A stretch of 64,000 nucleotides of DNA from Pseudomonas sp. N40(2020) (GTDB lineage: Bacteria > Pseudomonadota > Gammaproteobacteria > Pseudomonadales > Pseudomonadaceae), in contig NZ_JACSZV010000020.1 in NCBI RefSeq assembly GCF_014472415.1, forward strand, positions 1-64,000, read 5' to 3'. Below the pieces are notes generated by a model. It saw only the letters and a program-made list of their open reading frames with translations, was not told where the DNA came from and did not search any database. Each line of letters opens with the position of its first letter. The first letter of the stretch is position 1. Positions 1 to 8,523 of this stretch are shown piece after piece. The translations under genes were made by a program, and so were the position numbers.

Positions 1-31
1 AAAGATCGCAGCCTGCGGCAGCTCCTACAGG
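1..31. repeat. Partial REP-type repeat
   Basis: The first 31 bases (AGATCGCAGCCTGCGGCAGC followed by TCCTACAG) read like one arm of a Pseudomonas repetitive extragenic palindrome. The rest of the element would lie outside the window. It sits just downstream of the fpr terminator. Confidence 0.5.
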
Positions 32-47
32 TGAATGTCGCGGGCAT

Positions 48-88
48 AAAAAAGCCCCCATTGCCAATTCAGACAATGGGGGCTTTTT
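48..88 (-). terminator. Intrinsic terminator of fpr
   Basis: A 15-base perfect stem (AAAAGCCCCCATTG and its complement) around a 10-base loop, with A and T tracts on the two sides, so it could work in both directions. It starts 9 bases past the fpr stop codon. Confidence 0.9.
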
Positions 89-97
89 CAGTGGGGC

Positions 98-877
98 TTA
101 CTTCTCGACGAACGCACGCTCGATCAGGTAGTCACCCGGCTCGCGCATACGCGGCGACACGGTCAGGCCGAAGCTGTTGAGCACTTCGCTGGTCTCGTCG
201 AGCATGCTCGGGCTGCCGCACAACATGGCGCGGTCGTCCTGCGGGTTGATCGGCGGCAGGCCGATGTCGCTGAACAGTTTGCCGCTGCGCATCAGATCGG
301 TCAGACGACCTTCGTTCTCGAAAGGCTCGCGAGTGACGGTCGGGTAGTAAATCAGCTTGTCGCGCAGCGCTTCGCCGAAGAACTCGTTTTGCGGCAGGTG
401 CTCGGTGATGAATTCGCGGTAAGCAACTTCGTTCACGTAACGCACGCCGTGGCACAGGATGACTTTTTCGAAACGCTCGTAGGTTTCCGGATCCTGGATC
501 ACACTCATGAACGGCGCCAGACCGGTACCGGTGCTGAGCAGGTAAAGGTGTTTGCCAGGCTTCAAATCATCCAGCACCAGCGTGCCCGTAGGCTTTTTGC
601 TGATGATGATCTCGTCGCCTTCCTTCAGATGCTGCAACTGGGAGGTCAGCGGGCCATCAGGTACTTTGATGCTGAAGAATTCCAGATGCTCTTCCCAGTT
701 CGGGCTGGCAATCGAGTAAGCGCGCATAAGCGGGCGGCCGTTTGGCTGTTGCAGGCCGATCATCACGAACTGCCCGTTCTCGAAGCGCAGGCCCGGATCG
801 CGGGTGCACTTGAAGCTGAACAGGGTATCGTTCCAGTGATGAACACTGAGGACACGCTCGTGGTTCATGTTGCTCAT
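98..877 (-). CDS. fpr: Ferredoxin-NADP+ reductase
   Basis: A 259-residue bacterial ferredoxin/flavodoxin-NADP(H) reductase. It moves electrons between NADPH and ferredoxin or flavodoxin in the cytoplasm and helps in redox stress defence. The FAD-binding motif RAYSIAS is at residues 52-58 and the NADP-binding GTGLAPF at about 117-123. The protein ends in FVEK, as in the short bacterial class. I chose the ATG at 877 (MSNMNHERV), which gives the usual family length; an upstream in-frame start would add 26 residues with no family resemblance. The divergent LysR gene matches the fpr/finR pair known from P. putida. Confidence 0.95.
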   Translation of the reverse strand: MSNMNHERVLSVHHWNDTLFSFKCTRDPGLRFENGQFVMIGLQQPNGRPLMRAYSIASPNWEEHLEFFSIKVPDGPLTSQLQHLKEGDEIIISKKPTGTLVLDDLKPGKHLYLLSTGTGLAPFMSVIQDPETYERFEKVILCHGVRYVNEVAYREFITEHLPQNEFFGEALRDKLIYYPTVTREPFENEGRLTDLMRSGKLFSDIGLPPINPQDDRAMLCGSPSMLDETSEVLNSFGLTVSPRMREPGDYLIERAFVEK

Positions 878-1019
878 GTACGTTTGACTCCTGGATATTG
901 GCTCTGCGCTTGCTCTGGGCTGAATAAATGCCGATGGTGCGCAATTGCATCGCATTCTAATAGCGCCGACAATATCTGTTAACTGGATTATTAAGATAAG
1001 GGTTATCGGTTATATCGAT
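878..1019. promoter_or_regulatory. Divergent fpr/finR promoter region
   Basis: A 142-base gap between divergent start codons. In P. putida, FinR activates fpr from such a gap. The AT-rich stretch next to finR has a short inverted repeat around GGTTATATCGATATG, a plausible LysR-type target. I did not define exact -35/-10 elements. Confidence 0.55.
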
Positions 1020-1946
1020 ATGCGATTTACTCTCCGTCAACTGCAAGTCTTCGTCGCTGTCGCCCAGCAGGAAAGCGTATCCCGTGCTGCGGGTCTGCTC
1101 AACCTCTCGCAATCGGCGGCAAGCACCTCGATCACCGAACTGGAGCGCCAGTCCAGCTGCCAGCTGTTCGACCGTGCCGGCAAACGGCTGAGCCTCAACG
1201 CCCTCGGTAAACAGCTACTGCCGCAAGCCGTGGCGCTGCTGGATCAGTCCAAGGAAATCGAAGACCTGCTCAACGGCAAATCCGGTTTCGGTTCGCTGTC
1301 GGTGGGCGCAACGCTGACCATCGGCAACTACCTGGCAACCCTGCTGATCGGCAGTTTCATGCAGCGCCACCCGGAAAGTCAGGTGAAGCTGCACGTGCAG
1401 AACACTGCCAATATCGTGCAACAAGTCGCTCACTACGAAATTGATCTGGGTCTAATCGAAGGCGATTGCAGCCACCCGGACATCGAAGTGCAGAGCTGGG
1501 TCGAGGATGAGCTGGTGGTGTTTTGCGCGCCGCAGCATCCGCTGGCCAAACGCGGCAGCGCGACCATGGAAGAGTTGACGCATGAAGCGTGGATTCTGCG
1601 CGAACAGGGTTCCGGCACGCGCCTGACCTTCGATCAGGCCATGCGTCACCATCGCAGTGCGCTGAATATCCGTCTGGAGCTGGAGCACACCGAAGCGATC
1701 AAACGCGCGGTGGAGTCGGGGCTGGGGATTGGCTGTATCTCGCGGCTGGCGCTACGTGATGCCTTCCGCCGTGGGAGTCTGGTGCCTGTGGAGACGCCGG
1801 ATCTGGATCTGGCGCGGCAGTTCTACTTCATTTGGCACAAGCAGAAATACCAGACCTCGGCCATGCGCGAGTTTCTCGATCTGTGCCGCGCTTTCACCGC
1901 CGGTGTGCAGCGCAGCGACGAGATCGTCTTGCCCACTATCGCTTAA
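1020..1946 (+). CDS. finR: LysR-family regulator of fpr
   Basis: A 308-residue LysR-type transcription factor. The winged helix-turn-helix is at about residues 18-37 (SVSRAAGLLNLSQSAAST) and is followed by a substrate-binding-type effector domain. The ATG at 1020 (MRFTLRQLQVF) is the normal family start; the frame stays open upstream but that part does not look like LysR. Its divergent position to fpr identifies it as the FinR orthologue, which in P. putida induces fpr under superoxide and related stress. The stop codon overlaps the convergent dgkA end by 4 bases. Confidence 0.85.
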   Translation: MRFTLRQLQVFVAVAQQESVSRAAGLLNLSQSAASTSITELERQSSCQLFDRAGKRLSLNALGKQLLPQAVALLDQSKEIEDLLNGKSGFGSLSVGATLTIGNYLATLLIGSFMQRHPESQVKLHVQNTANIVQQVAHYEIDLGLIEGDCSHPDIEVQSWVEDELVVFCAPQHPLAKRGSATMEELTHEAWILREQGSGTRLTFDQAMRHHRSALNIRLELEHTEAIKRAVESGLGIGCISRLALRDAFRRGSLVPVETPDLDLARQFYFIWHKQKYQTSAMREFLDLCRAFTAGVQRSDEIVLPTIA

Positions 1947-2305
1947 AGCAGAATCACCGCCCAAACCAGAGCGATCATGGTCAAGGCCACGAATTGCGCG
2001 GCGCTGCCCATGTCCTTGGCGTTCTTGGACAGTGGGTGCAGTTCCAGGGAGATGCGGTCAATGGCCGCTTCCACCGCCGAGTTCAGCAACTCGACGATCA
2101 GCGCCAGCAAGCACACGGCGATCAACAGCGCCTGTTCGACGCGGCTGACATTGAGGAAGAACGTCAGCGGAATCAGCACTACATTAAGCAGCACCAGTTG
2201 GCGGAACGCCGCTTCACCGGTGAAGGCTGCACGCAGACCGTCCAGCGAGTAACCGGAAGCGTTGAGGATGCGTTTCAGGCCGGTCTGGCCCTTGAAAGGT
2301 GACAT
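1943..2305 (-). CDS. dgkA: Diacylglycerol kinase
   Basis: A 120-residue integral membrane diacylglycerol kinase, which phosphorylates diacylglycerol with ATP to recycle lipid in the inner membrane. It has three hydrophobic segments (about residues 35-52, 57-75 and 98-118) and the family motif ELLNSAVEAAIDR in the middle. Length matches the E. coli enzyme. It lies 74 bases downstream of erdR on the same strand, an arrangement also found in P. aeruginosa. Confidence 0.95.
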   Translation of the reverse strand: MSPFKGQTGLKRILNASGYSLDGLRAAFTGEAAFRQLVLLNVVLIPLTFFLNVSRVEQALLIAVCLLALIVELLNSAVEAAIDRISLELHPLSKNAKDMGSAAQFVALTMIALVWAVILL

Positions 2306-2379
2306 AAAGTGGAAACCAACTGAAAAGGAGTGAGAAAGCTAGATCAACGAAAGTCAAAAAAGCGTGAATACGCCAATAG

Positions 2380-3030
2380 TTATTGGCTCGGAATTGACTC
2401 AAGTTGTTGCAGCAGTAAAGCCGCTTGCGTGCGAGTACGCACATTCAACTTGCGAAAGATCGCTGTGACGTGGGCCTTGATGGTCGCTTCCGACACGCTC
2501 AATTCATAGGCGATCTGCTTGTTCAGCAAGCCTTCGCAGACCATGGTCAGCACGCGAAACTGTTGCGGAGTCAGGCTGGCGAGGCCATCACTGGCAGCCT
2601 TCGCTTCGGCGGAAACGCTGACCGCTTCGAACGCCTGCGGCGGCCAGAACACATCGCCATCGAGCACTTTGCGCACCGCTTCCTGAATCACGCTCAGGTC
2701 GCTGGACTTGGGAATAAAGCCACTGGCACCGAATTCACGGGATTTGACCATCACCGAGGCTTCTTCCTGCGCCGAGACCATCACCACGGGAATCTGCGGG
2801 TATTGACCGCGCAACATCACCAGCCCGGAAAACCCGAACGCGCCAGGCATATTCAGATCCAACAGGACCAGATCCCAATCAGCTTTTTCGGTGAGACGGG
2901 TTTCCAGTTCGGCGATGCTCGCCACTTCCACCAGCCGGACGTCCGGGCCAAGGCCCAGCGTCACCGCTTGATGCAGGGCGCTACGAAACAGGGGGTGATC
3001 ATCGGCAATCAGGATGTCGTATGTGGCCAT
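2380..3030 (-). CDS. erdR: LuxR-type response regulator ErdR
   Basis: A 216-residue NarL/FixJ-type response regulator. The receiver domain (about 1-125) has the acidic pair D10-D11, the phospho-acceptor D58 in LLDLNMPG and the conserved lysine in PKSS. A LuxR-type helix-turn-helix occupies about 150-212 (LTPQQFRVLTMVCEGLLNKQ). Its place beside dgkA matches ErdR of other pseudomonads, an orphan regulator linked to ethanol and acetate metabolism. No sensor kinase lies next to it. Start is ATG 3030. Confidence 0.85.
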   Translation of the reverse strand: MATYDILIADDHPLFRSALHQAVTLGLGPDVRLVEVASIAELETRLTEKADWDLVLLDLNMPGAFGFSGLVMLRGQYPQIPVVMVSAQEEASVMVKSREFGASGFIPKSSDLSVIQEAVRKVLDGDVFWPPQAFEAVSVSAEAKAASDGLASLTPQQFRVLTMVCEGLLNKQIAYELSVSEATIKAHVTAIFRKLNVRTRTQAALLLQQLESIPSQ

Positions 3031-3252
3031 TTTTCAAATGATCCTGTTTTTGATGGCTGACCCGGTGTATTCGGGGTTCGCCAAAGCAACTCAAGATGCG
3101 CGTTTAAGCGGCATCCACAGGGGCACGTTCAACGCCAATAACCAGCAAACACGGCGTTTCAAACCTTGGCCGCACCCTAATCGGCGCCAAGCATGCCCAG
3201 CGAAGACGGGGTGGTCAAGCAGCACGGCCGCCGCCGCGTACAGTATGGGCCA

Positions 3253-3999
3253 CTATTGGGCCAACTCCGGCTGCGGCTTTCGTATATAGGGTTGCAACTC
3301 GGCGTGAGCAGGCGTGGATTCATTCATGTCCAGCTGCTGTTTGGCGCCCAGATAATGCTGGCTGAACACGTCGAAATAGGCGTCCAGCGCCGAGGCCGCG
3401 TCACTGTCACCCGCCAGTTCCAGGCACAGCGCCGCGACCTCGGCGGTGCACAGGTGCTCGCTACGGGTCGAACGACGCAAGCGGTAGCGCGAAAGTTTGT
3501 CAGGCAACAGGCTGAGGATCGGCAGGCTGTCGAAGTACGGGCTCTTGCGGAAGATCTTCCGCGCTTCGGTCCAGGTCGCGTCCAGCAGAATGAACAGCGG
3601 CCGCTTGCTGTTATCGAGGGCAACGGTATTCGTCACGCGCGACGGCTCGACGTATTCGCCGGGAAACACCAGATACGGCTGCCATTGCGGGTCGTTGAGC
3701 AGCGCCAGCATCTGCGGGTCCGGCTCGGTGCGCGACCAGATGAACGCGTGGTTATCGCGCACCACATCGGCAATCAGCCAACCGGTATTGCTCGGTTTGA
3801 ACACTTCCTTGCCGGTCATGATCAGGCACACGCCGGAACGGGTTTCCACGCTTGGCCGCCAGGCGCACAGGCAATGACTGATGATCACCCGGCAGTCGCG
3901 ACAACGTTCGGAGCGAAAGCCCCGGGCCTGAATCGGCTTGATGCCCTCGTCCTCGCGCTGATCGCGCAGGCGGGCTACGGCGTTGGGGGCATGGTTCAT
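3253..3999 (-). CDS. tapT: DTW-domain tRNA aminocarboxypropyltransferase
   Basis: A 248-residue DTW-domain protein. The family transfers the 3-amino-3-carboxypropyl group of SAM to uridine 47 of tRNA (acp3U47). The signature DATW is at about residues 140-143, followed by TEARKIFRKSPYF. An N-terminal cysteine cluster (CxxC then CxC, about 33-45) looks zinc-binding. I chose ATG 3999 (MNHAPNAV); a TTG three codons upstream is possible but less likely. It is flanked by a 222-base gap on the erdR side. Confidence 0.85.
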   Translation of the reverse strand: MNHAPNAVARLRDQREDEGIKPIQARGFRSERCRDCRVIISHCLCAWRPSVETRSGVCLIMTGKEVFKPSNTGWLIADVVRDNHAFIWSRTEPDPQMLALLNDPQWQPYLVFPGEYVEPSRVTNTVALDNSKRPLFILLDATWTEARKIFRKSPYFDSLPILSLLPDKLSRYRLRRSTRSEHLCTAEVAALCLELAGDSDAASALDAYFDVFSQHYLGAKQQLDMNESTPAHAELQPYIRKPQPELAQ

Positions 4000-4188
4000 C
4001 GCAGGCAAGGCCGGCAGACAGGGAAACTCGACACGAACAACACTCGGCAGGGCAATAAAGGTCGGCAGTTTACCAGAGCAACGGGCACAAGCCTGTACCG
4101 TCCAGACCGGCTCCCCTATAATTCGCCGCCACTGAACGCACAGTCACGTGGCTGGTCGAACCACCAGTCACTGAACCAGGAGAGTTTC

Positions 4189-4614
4189 ATGCTGCGCCTT
4201 ATCGTTCCCACCGCTGCCATTCTGCTGGCGTCGTCCTTCACCGCTCAGGCTGCGTCCTTGAGTGAGCAGAATCTGAACAGAGAGCTGCGCAACGTCGCCG
4301 CCCAAAGCAGCGTCGGCACGCCTCGGGCAATCAATGAAGACATTCTTGATCAGGGCTACACCGTTGAAGGCACTCAGTTGATCAACCACCTGAGCGTGCA
4401 AAAGAGCCACGCCGACAAGATGCGTGCTGATCCGAAAGCCGTGTATTTCCAGCTCGGCGCCTCGGTCTGCAACAACCCGTCGTACCGCAAGCTGATGGCT
4501 AAAGGCGCGGTCATGCGTTACGACTTCACTGAAGTGAAAACCAATAAGGCGATCGGCTCCGCCAGCTATCAGGACTCGGATTGCCCGAAAGCCGCCCCGG
4601 CGAAGAAGAAGTAA
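4189..4614 (+). CDS. Exported PA3611-like protein of unknown function
   Basis: A 141-residue protein with a clear signal peptide (MLRLIVPTAAILLASS, predicted cut after AQA near residue 20). The mature part has two cysteines that could form a disulphide (VCNNPS and SDCPKA) and a lysine-rich tail. It resembles the PA3611 family, described as quorum-sensing-regulated virulence factor-like. ATG 4189 has a good ribosome site (CCAGGAGAG). A much longer open frame upstream is an artefact of the antisense tapT region. The biochemical role is unknown. Confidence 0.75.
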   Translation: MLRLIVPTAAILLASSFTAQAASLSEQNLNRELRNVAAQSSVGTPRAINEDILDQGYTVEGTQLINHLSVQKSHADKMRADPKAVYFQLGASVCNNPSYRKLMAKGAVMRYDFTEVKTNKAIGSASYQDSDCPKAAPAKKK

Positions 4615-4809
4615 TCATCGCGAGTTGGCGCGCCGTTGTTCATCTTCGGCGCGCAGTTCGGCCACCAGTGCCTGTAAATAACGCGAACGGCGTTCCCCGC
4701 CTGCCAACCTGCGGCAGCACTCCTCTTCGAGACTCACTTGGTTGTTCTCGGCCGATGCTTTCAACATCCGATACAGCTGCGTATCGATCTCCAGAATCAC
4801 TCTGGTCAT
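4615..4809 (-). CDS. Small Arc/ribbon-helix-helix-like protein
   Basis: A 64-residue protein starting MTRVILEIDTQLYRMLKASA. A short beta strand followed by two helices suggests a ribbon-helix-helix DNA-binding fold, but no partner toxin is present. The start is fixed by a near-perfect Shine-Dalgarno (AAGGAGG) ahead of ATG 4809; an in-frame upstream extension is not supported. The gene is convergent with the exported protein gene and the two stop codons abut. The tail is rich in Arg and Glu. Function unknown. Confidence 0.65.
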   Translation of the reverse strand: MTRVILEIDTQLYRMLKASAENNQVSLEEECCRRLAGGERRSRYLQALVAELRAEDEQRRANSR

Positions 4810-5160
4810 GTTCCCTCGCCTCCTTGCCACCCGCAAATCCTTGAATCGCATGCACCTTGCGTATGGTGATTGACGCAAAATTTGCATGGTGCCTGTCTGA
4901 GAGTTAATCAGAGGGTTTGCCGTCCGGCACACGTTCGGACGAGCGGTGGTGCAATTGGCTGAAAAACAATAAGCAGTTGCCAGTCAGGACTTTGCAGCGC
5001 AATGATCAAGTCAGCGCAAATGCGTGCAAGGGTCTAGATTCAAAGTATTCCCGCTCACTTGTTCAAGGCAGAAAAGGAACTGCCGATTGTGTGTTTTTTT
5101 GCAGCGCGGCACTGACGCCGCTAATCAGGGCCACCCGCTCTGTGCAGAAGGAGACGTTGA
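4810..5160. other. Intergenic region, divergent promoters
   Basis: About 350 bases between divergent starts. I see no convincing open frame, RNA gene or repeat. It ends in the strong ribosome site AGAAGGAG before the LOG-family gene, and presumably holds promoters for both neighbours. Confidence 0.5.
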
Positions 5161-6279
5161 ATGCCTTACCAACCGAATGACCTGCTCAGCCGTCATTTTC
5201 AGGAAAGCGGCCCCGACCTCATCAGCCAGGTTGAAGAGCAACTCAACCGTGTTTCACCCAACAGTCCGAATATTCCCATCTATCGCGACATGATCCTGAC
5301 CGTGCTGCGCATGGCCCAGGAAGACCACAACCGCTGGAACGCCAAGATCACCCTGCAAGCTTTGCGCGAGCTGGAGCAGGCGTTTCGCGTATTGGAGCAA
5401 TTCAAGGGGCGGCGCAAAGTCACCGTGTTCGGCTCGGCGCGCACGCCAGTCGAACATCCTCTCTATGCGATGGCTCGGGAACTCGGTGCGGCGTTGACGC
5501 GTTCGGACATGATGGTCATCACCGGTGCCGGTGGCGGCATCATGGCCGCCGCGCATGAAGGTGCCGGACGTGATCACAGCCTCGGGTTCAACATCACCCT
5601 GCCCTTCGAGCAACATGCCAATCCGACGGTGGGCGGCACAGGTAATCTGTTGCCCTTCCACTTCTTCTTCACCCGCAAGCTGTTCTTCGTCAAGGAAGCT
5701 GATGCATTGGTGCTGTGCCCGGGCGGGTTCGGCACGCTGGACGAAGCACTGGAAGTGCTGACGCTGATCCAGACCGGCAAAAGCCCACTGGTGCCGGTGG
5801 TCTTGCTGGATGCGCCGGGAGGCACGTTCTGGCAGGGGGCGATGGATTTCATCCACCAGCAACTGGCGGACAATCACTACATTTTGCCAACCGACACGAA
5901 GCTGATGCGGTTGGTGTACACCGTCGAGGAAGCGGTGGAACAGATCACCCAGTTCTACAGCAACTTCCACTCCAGCCGCTGGCTCAAGCGCCAATTCGTG
6001 ATCCGCATGAATCACAAACTCAGCGACCAGGCGCTGGAACATATGCAGGAAGCCTTTGCCGATCTGTGCCTGAGCGACCAGTTCCATCAACACGCCTACG
6101 CCGGCGAAGAACACGATGAAGCGCAGTTCAGCCACCTGACGCGGTTGGCCTTTGCTTTCAACGCCCGGAATCACGGGCGTTTGAGGGAGCTGGTGGACTA
6201 CATCAACTTGCCGGACAACTGGGCCGACTCCAAACCACCGACCGCGCAACGCAGCCGAGAACCGTCGAAAGTCATTTAA
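5161..6279 (+). CDS. LOG-family nucleotide 5'-monophosphate hydrolase
   Basis: A 372-residue Rossmann-fold protein of the LOG (lysine decarboxylase-like) family. The nucleotide motif GAGGGIMAAAHEGA is at about residues 122-135 and the hallmark PGGFGTLDE at about 187-195. Such proteins cleave nucleoside monophosphates to base plus ribose 5-phosphate; some make cytokinins. The N-terminal 80 residues and the C-terminal 100 residues extend beyond the LOG core, so the exact substrate cannot be read from sequence. The start has a good ribosome site, and a strong terminator follows the stop. Confidence 0.8.
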   Translation: MPYQPNDLLSRHFQESGPDLISQVEEQLNRVSPNSPNIPIYRDMILTVLRMAQEDHNRWNAKITLQALRELEQAFRVLEQFKGRRKVTVFGSARTPVEHPLYAMARELGAALTRSDMMVITGAGGGIMAAAHEGAGRDHSLGFNITLPFEQHANPTVGGTGNLLPFHFFFTRKLFFVKEADALVLCPGGFGTLDEALEVLTLIQTGKSPLVPVVLLDAPGGTFWQGAMDFIHQQLADNHYILPTDTKLMRLVYTVEEAVEQITQFYSNFHSSRWLKRQFVIRMNHKLSDQALEHMQEAFADLCLSDQFHQHAYAGEEHDEAQFSHLTRLAFAFNARNHGRLRELVDYINLPDNWADSKPPTAQRSREPSKVI

Positions 6280-6284
6280 AAGGC

Positions 6285-6324
6285 AAAAAAAAACGGCCCG
6301 CTATTTTCATAGCGGGCCGTTTTT
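6285..6324. terminator. Bidirectional terminator between LOG gene and recX
   Basis: Perfect stem AAAAACGGCCCGCTAT / ATAGCGGGCCGTTTTT with a short loop. A tracts and T tracts flank it, so it can end the LOG transcript and the convergent recA-recX transcript. Confidence 0.92.
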
Positions 6325-6335
6325 GTTTAACCGTT

Positions 6336-6803
6336 TTAATCGTCCATCCCTCTGCCGCTGAACAAGCGGTTGATCATCTCCATCGAGAAACCTCGATAGG
6401 CCAGGAAGCGGCCTTGCTTGGCTCGCTCCTTGGCATCAATCGGTAAGTGCCCGGAGAATTTCCGCTGCCACGTTTCCTTAAGTTGCTCCTGCCAACTGAT
6501 ACCGCTTTCGCGCAGGGCGAGTTCGATATCGGCACGTTGCAAACCACGCTGGCTGAGTTCCTCGCGGATTCGCAGAGGGCCATAGCCGGAACGCGCTCGG
6601 TAGGAAACAAAGCTTTCAAGATAACGGGCTTCGGAAAGCAGCCCCTCTTCCGTCAAACGGTCGAGGGCTGTTTCGATCATCTCCGCCTCAGCGCCGCGCT
6701 GACGCAGTTTACGCGTCAGTTCGACTCGACCGTGCTCGCGACGTGCGAGCAGGTCCATGGCGGTTCGTCGCACCGCGACGAGGGTATCGAGTACAAGAGT
6801 CAT
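6336..6803 (-). CDS. recX: RecA regulatory protein RecX
   Basis: A 155-residue RecX, which binds RecA filaments and limits RecA activity. It shows the helical repeat pattern of the family ([17 protein letters not shown] near residues 22-38 and [14 protein letters not shown]). It begins 9 bases after the recA stop, so it is translated from the recA transcript, probably with partial read-through as in other bacteria. Start ATG 6803. Confidence 0.95.
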   Translation of the reverse strand: MTLVLDTLVAVRRTAMDLLARREHGRVELTRKLRQRGAEAEMIETALDRLTEEGLLSEARYLESFVSYRARSGYGPLRIREELSQRGLQRADIELALRESGISWQEQLKETWQRKFSGHLPIDAKERAKQGRFLAYRGFSMEMINRLFSGRGMDD

Positions 6804-6812
6804 TCAAAAACT

Positions 6813-7871
6813 TCAAACGTCGATGTCGGCCTCGGCCATATCGTCGACCTTGTCACGGGTCGCCAAAGCCTTAACGTCTGCTGCTGGCGCCAGCAGCTTG
6901 TCACGCAGTTGCTTCTCGAGCTTGGCGGCGATTTCCGGATTGTCTGCCAGGAACTTGGCCGAGTTGGCCTTGCCCTGACCGATCTTGGTGCCTTCGTAGG
7001 CATACCAGGCGCCGGATTTTTCTACGAAGCCGTGCAGTACACCCAGGTCGATCATCTCGCCGTTGAGGTAGATGCCCTTGCCGTAAAGAATCTGGAACTC
7101 GGCCTGACGGAACGGCGAAGCCACTTTGTTCTTCACAACCTTGACGCGGGTTTCGCTGCCGACCACTTCGTCGCCTTCCTTCACCGCGCCGGTACGGCGG
7201 ATGTCGAGACGAACCGATGCGTAGAACTTCAGCGCGTTACCACCGGTGGTGGTTTCCGGGCTACCGAACATCACGCCGATCTTCATGCGGATCTGGTTGA
7301 TGAAGATCACCAGGCAGTTGGCGTTCTTGATGTTACCGGTGATTTTACGCAGCGCCTGGGACATCAGTCGGGCTTGCAGGCCCACGTGCATGTCGCCCAT
7401 TTCGCCTTCGATTTCAGCCTTCGGCACCAGTGCAGCCACGGAGTCGACGATGATCACGTCAACGGCGTTGGAGCGCACCAGCATGTCGGTGATTTCCAGG
7501 GCTTGTTCGCCAGTGTCCGGCTGGGAAACCAGCAGGTCGTCGACGTTTACGCCCAGTTTGCCGGCGTACTCAGGGTCGAGGGCGTGTTCGGCGTCGACGA
7601 ATGCGCAGGTCGCACCGGCTTTTTGAGCCTGGGCGATCACGGACAGTGTCAGTGTGGTTTTACCGGAAGATTCAGGACCGTAGATTTCAACGATACGGCC
7701 TTTTGGCAGGCCGCCAATGCCGAGTGCAATGTCCAGACCCAGAGAGCCAGTGGAGATGGATGGGATCGCCTGACGGTCTTGATCGCCCATACGCATTACG
7801 GCACCCTTGCCGAATTGACGTTCGATCTGACCCAGGGCCGCAGCCAAGGCTTTCTTCTTGTTGTCGTCCAT
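6813..7871 (-). CDS. recA: Recombinase A
   Basis: A 352-residue RecA, which forms filaments on single-stranded DNA, drives strand exchange and stimulates self-cleavage of LexA-type repressors. The Walker A motif GPESSGKT is at residues 65-72. The C-terminus is acidic (MAEADIDV). I chose ATG 7871 ([13 protein letters not shown]), which gives the standard length and has TGAGGA upstream. An SOS box lies about 40 bases upstream. In this strain recA sits at the edge of the tailocin island whose repressor it is expected to inactivate. Confidence 0.98.
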   Translation of the reverse strand: MDDNKKKALAAALGQIERQFGKGAVMRMGDQDRQAIPSISTGSLGLDIALGIGGLPKGRIVEIYGPESSGKTTLTLSVIAQAQKAGATCAFVDAEHALDPEYAGKLGVNVDDLLVSQPDTGEQALEITDMLVRSNAVDVIIVDSVAALVPKAEIEGEMGDMHVGLQARLMSQALRKITGNIKNANCLVIFINQIRMKIGVMFGSPETTTGGNALKFYASVRLDIRRTGAVKEGDEVVGSETRVKVVKNKVASPFRQAEFQILYGKGIYLNGEMIDLGVLHGFVEKSGAWYAYEGTKIGQGKANSAKFLADNPEIAAKLEKQLRDKLLAPAADVKALATRDKVDDMAEADIDV

Positions 7872-7911
7872 TAAAGTCCTCACGTAATCAATAAGGCCTG
7901 ACGGCCAACAC

Positions 7912-7927
7912 CTGTATAAGTAGCCAG
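7912..7927 (-). promoter_or_regulatory. LexA (SOS) box of recA
   Basis: The sequence CTGTATAAGTAGCCAG fits CTG-N10-CAG with an AT-rich left half. It lies 41-56 bases upstream of the recA start codon, the expected place for LexA repression of recA. Confidence 0.8.
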
Positions 7928-7954
7928 TATTATTCCACAGCGTTCGCGGATCGC

Positions 7955-8455
7955 CTACCCCTGATTTTCGATTTCTCTTGCCGCTAGTCGCAGGAGCCCC
8001 TCTAGCGCGGCCTTCACCGTTTGTCGGCGGACTTCATCGCGGTTGCCGGGAAAGTGCTGCACCTCGCTGGAAACCACATCGTCGACACCCCAGGCCAGCC
8101 ACACCGTGCCCACCGGTTTGTTCGGCGTGCCGCCGTCGGGGCCGGCCACGCCGCTGACCGCCACGGCGAACCGTGCCAGGCTTTTCTCCTGAGCGCCGCC
8201 CACCATCGCCTCGACCACTTCGCGACTGACCGCCCCCACCGTGCCGAACAGCTCGGCCGGCACGTTGAGCTGCTGGGTTTTCTGCCGGTTGGAATAGGTC
8301 ACGTAACCGGCCTCGAACCACGCCGAGCTGCCCGGTATCCGCGTAATGGCTTCGGCAATGCCGCCGCCGGTGCAGGATTCGGCCGTAGTGACGTGGGCAT
8401 TGAGCACTTGCAGACGTCGGCCAAGTTCGGCGGCCAGTTGAGTGATCTCTTTCAC
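7955..8455 (-). CDS. cinA: CinA-family nicotinamide-nucleotide amidohydrolase
   Basis: A 166-residue CinA C-terminal-type protein (PncC), which deamidates nicotinamide mononucleotide in NAD recycling. Key motifs are TTAESCTGG near residue 25 and [19 protein letters not shown] near 110-128. I chose GTG 8455 ([13 protein letters not shown] follows) because GGAG precedes it and the length fits. Frames open further upstream add an unrelated 22 residues. This gene marks the right-hand edge of the tailocin insertion site between mutS and cinA. Confidence 0.9.
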   Translation of the reverse strand: MKEITQLAAELGRRLQVLNAHVTTAESCTGGGIAEAITRIPGSSAWFEAGYVTYSNRQKTQQLNVPAELFGTVGAVSREVVEAMVGGAQEKSLARFAVAVSGVAGPDGGTPNKPVGTVWLAWGVDDVVSSEVQHFPGNRDEVRRQTVKAALEGLLRLAAREIENQG

Positions 8456-8523
8456 GGTGCGCTCCGGATCGGGTGGAATGGGTCCCACCGTACACGAGCC
8501 GGTTGCGCTTTCAATACACAAGC

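Noticed and set aside
3193..4188. N-terminal extension of the exported protein at 4189-4614
   Set aside because: The open frame upstream is antisense to tapT, and a signal peptide and ribosome site mark ATG 4189 as the true start.
6447..7874. Long plus-strand open frame opposite recA and recX
   Set aside because: It is antisense to two certain genes, has no ribosome site and no recognisable domain; long antisense frames are common in GC-rich coding DNA.
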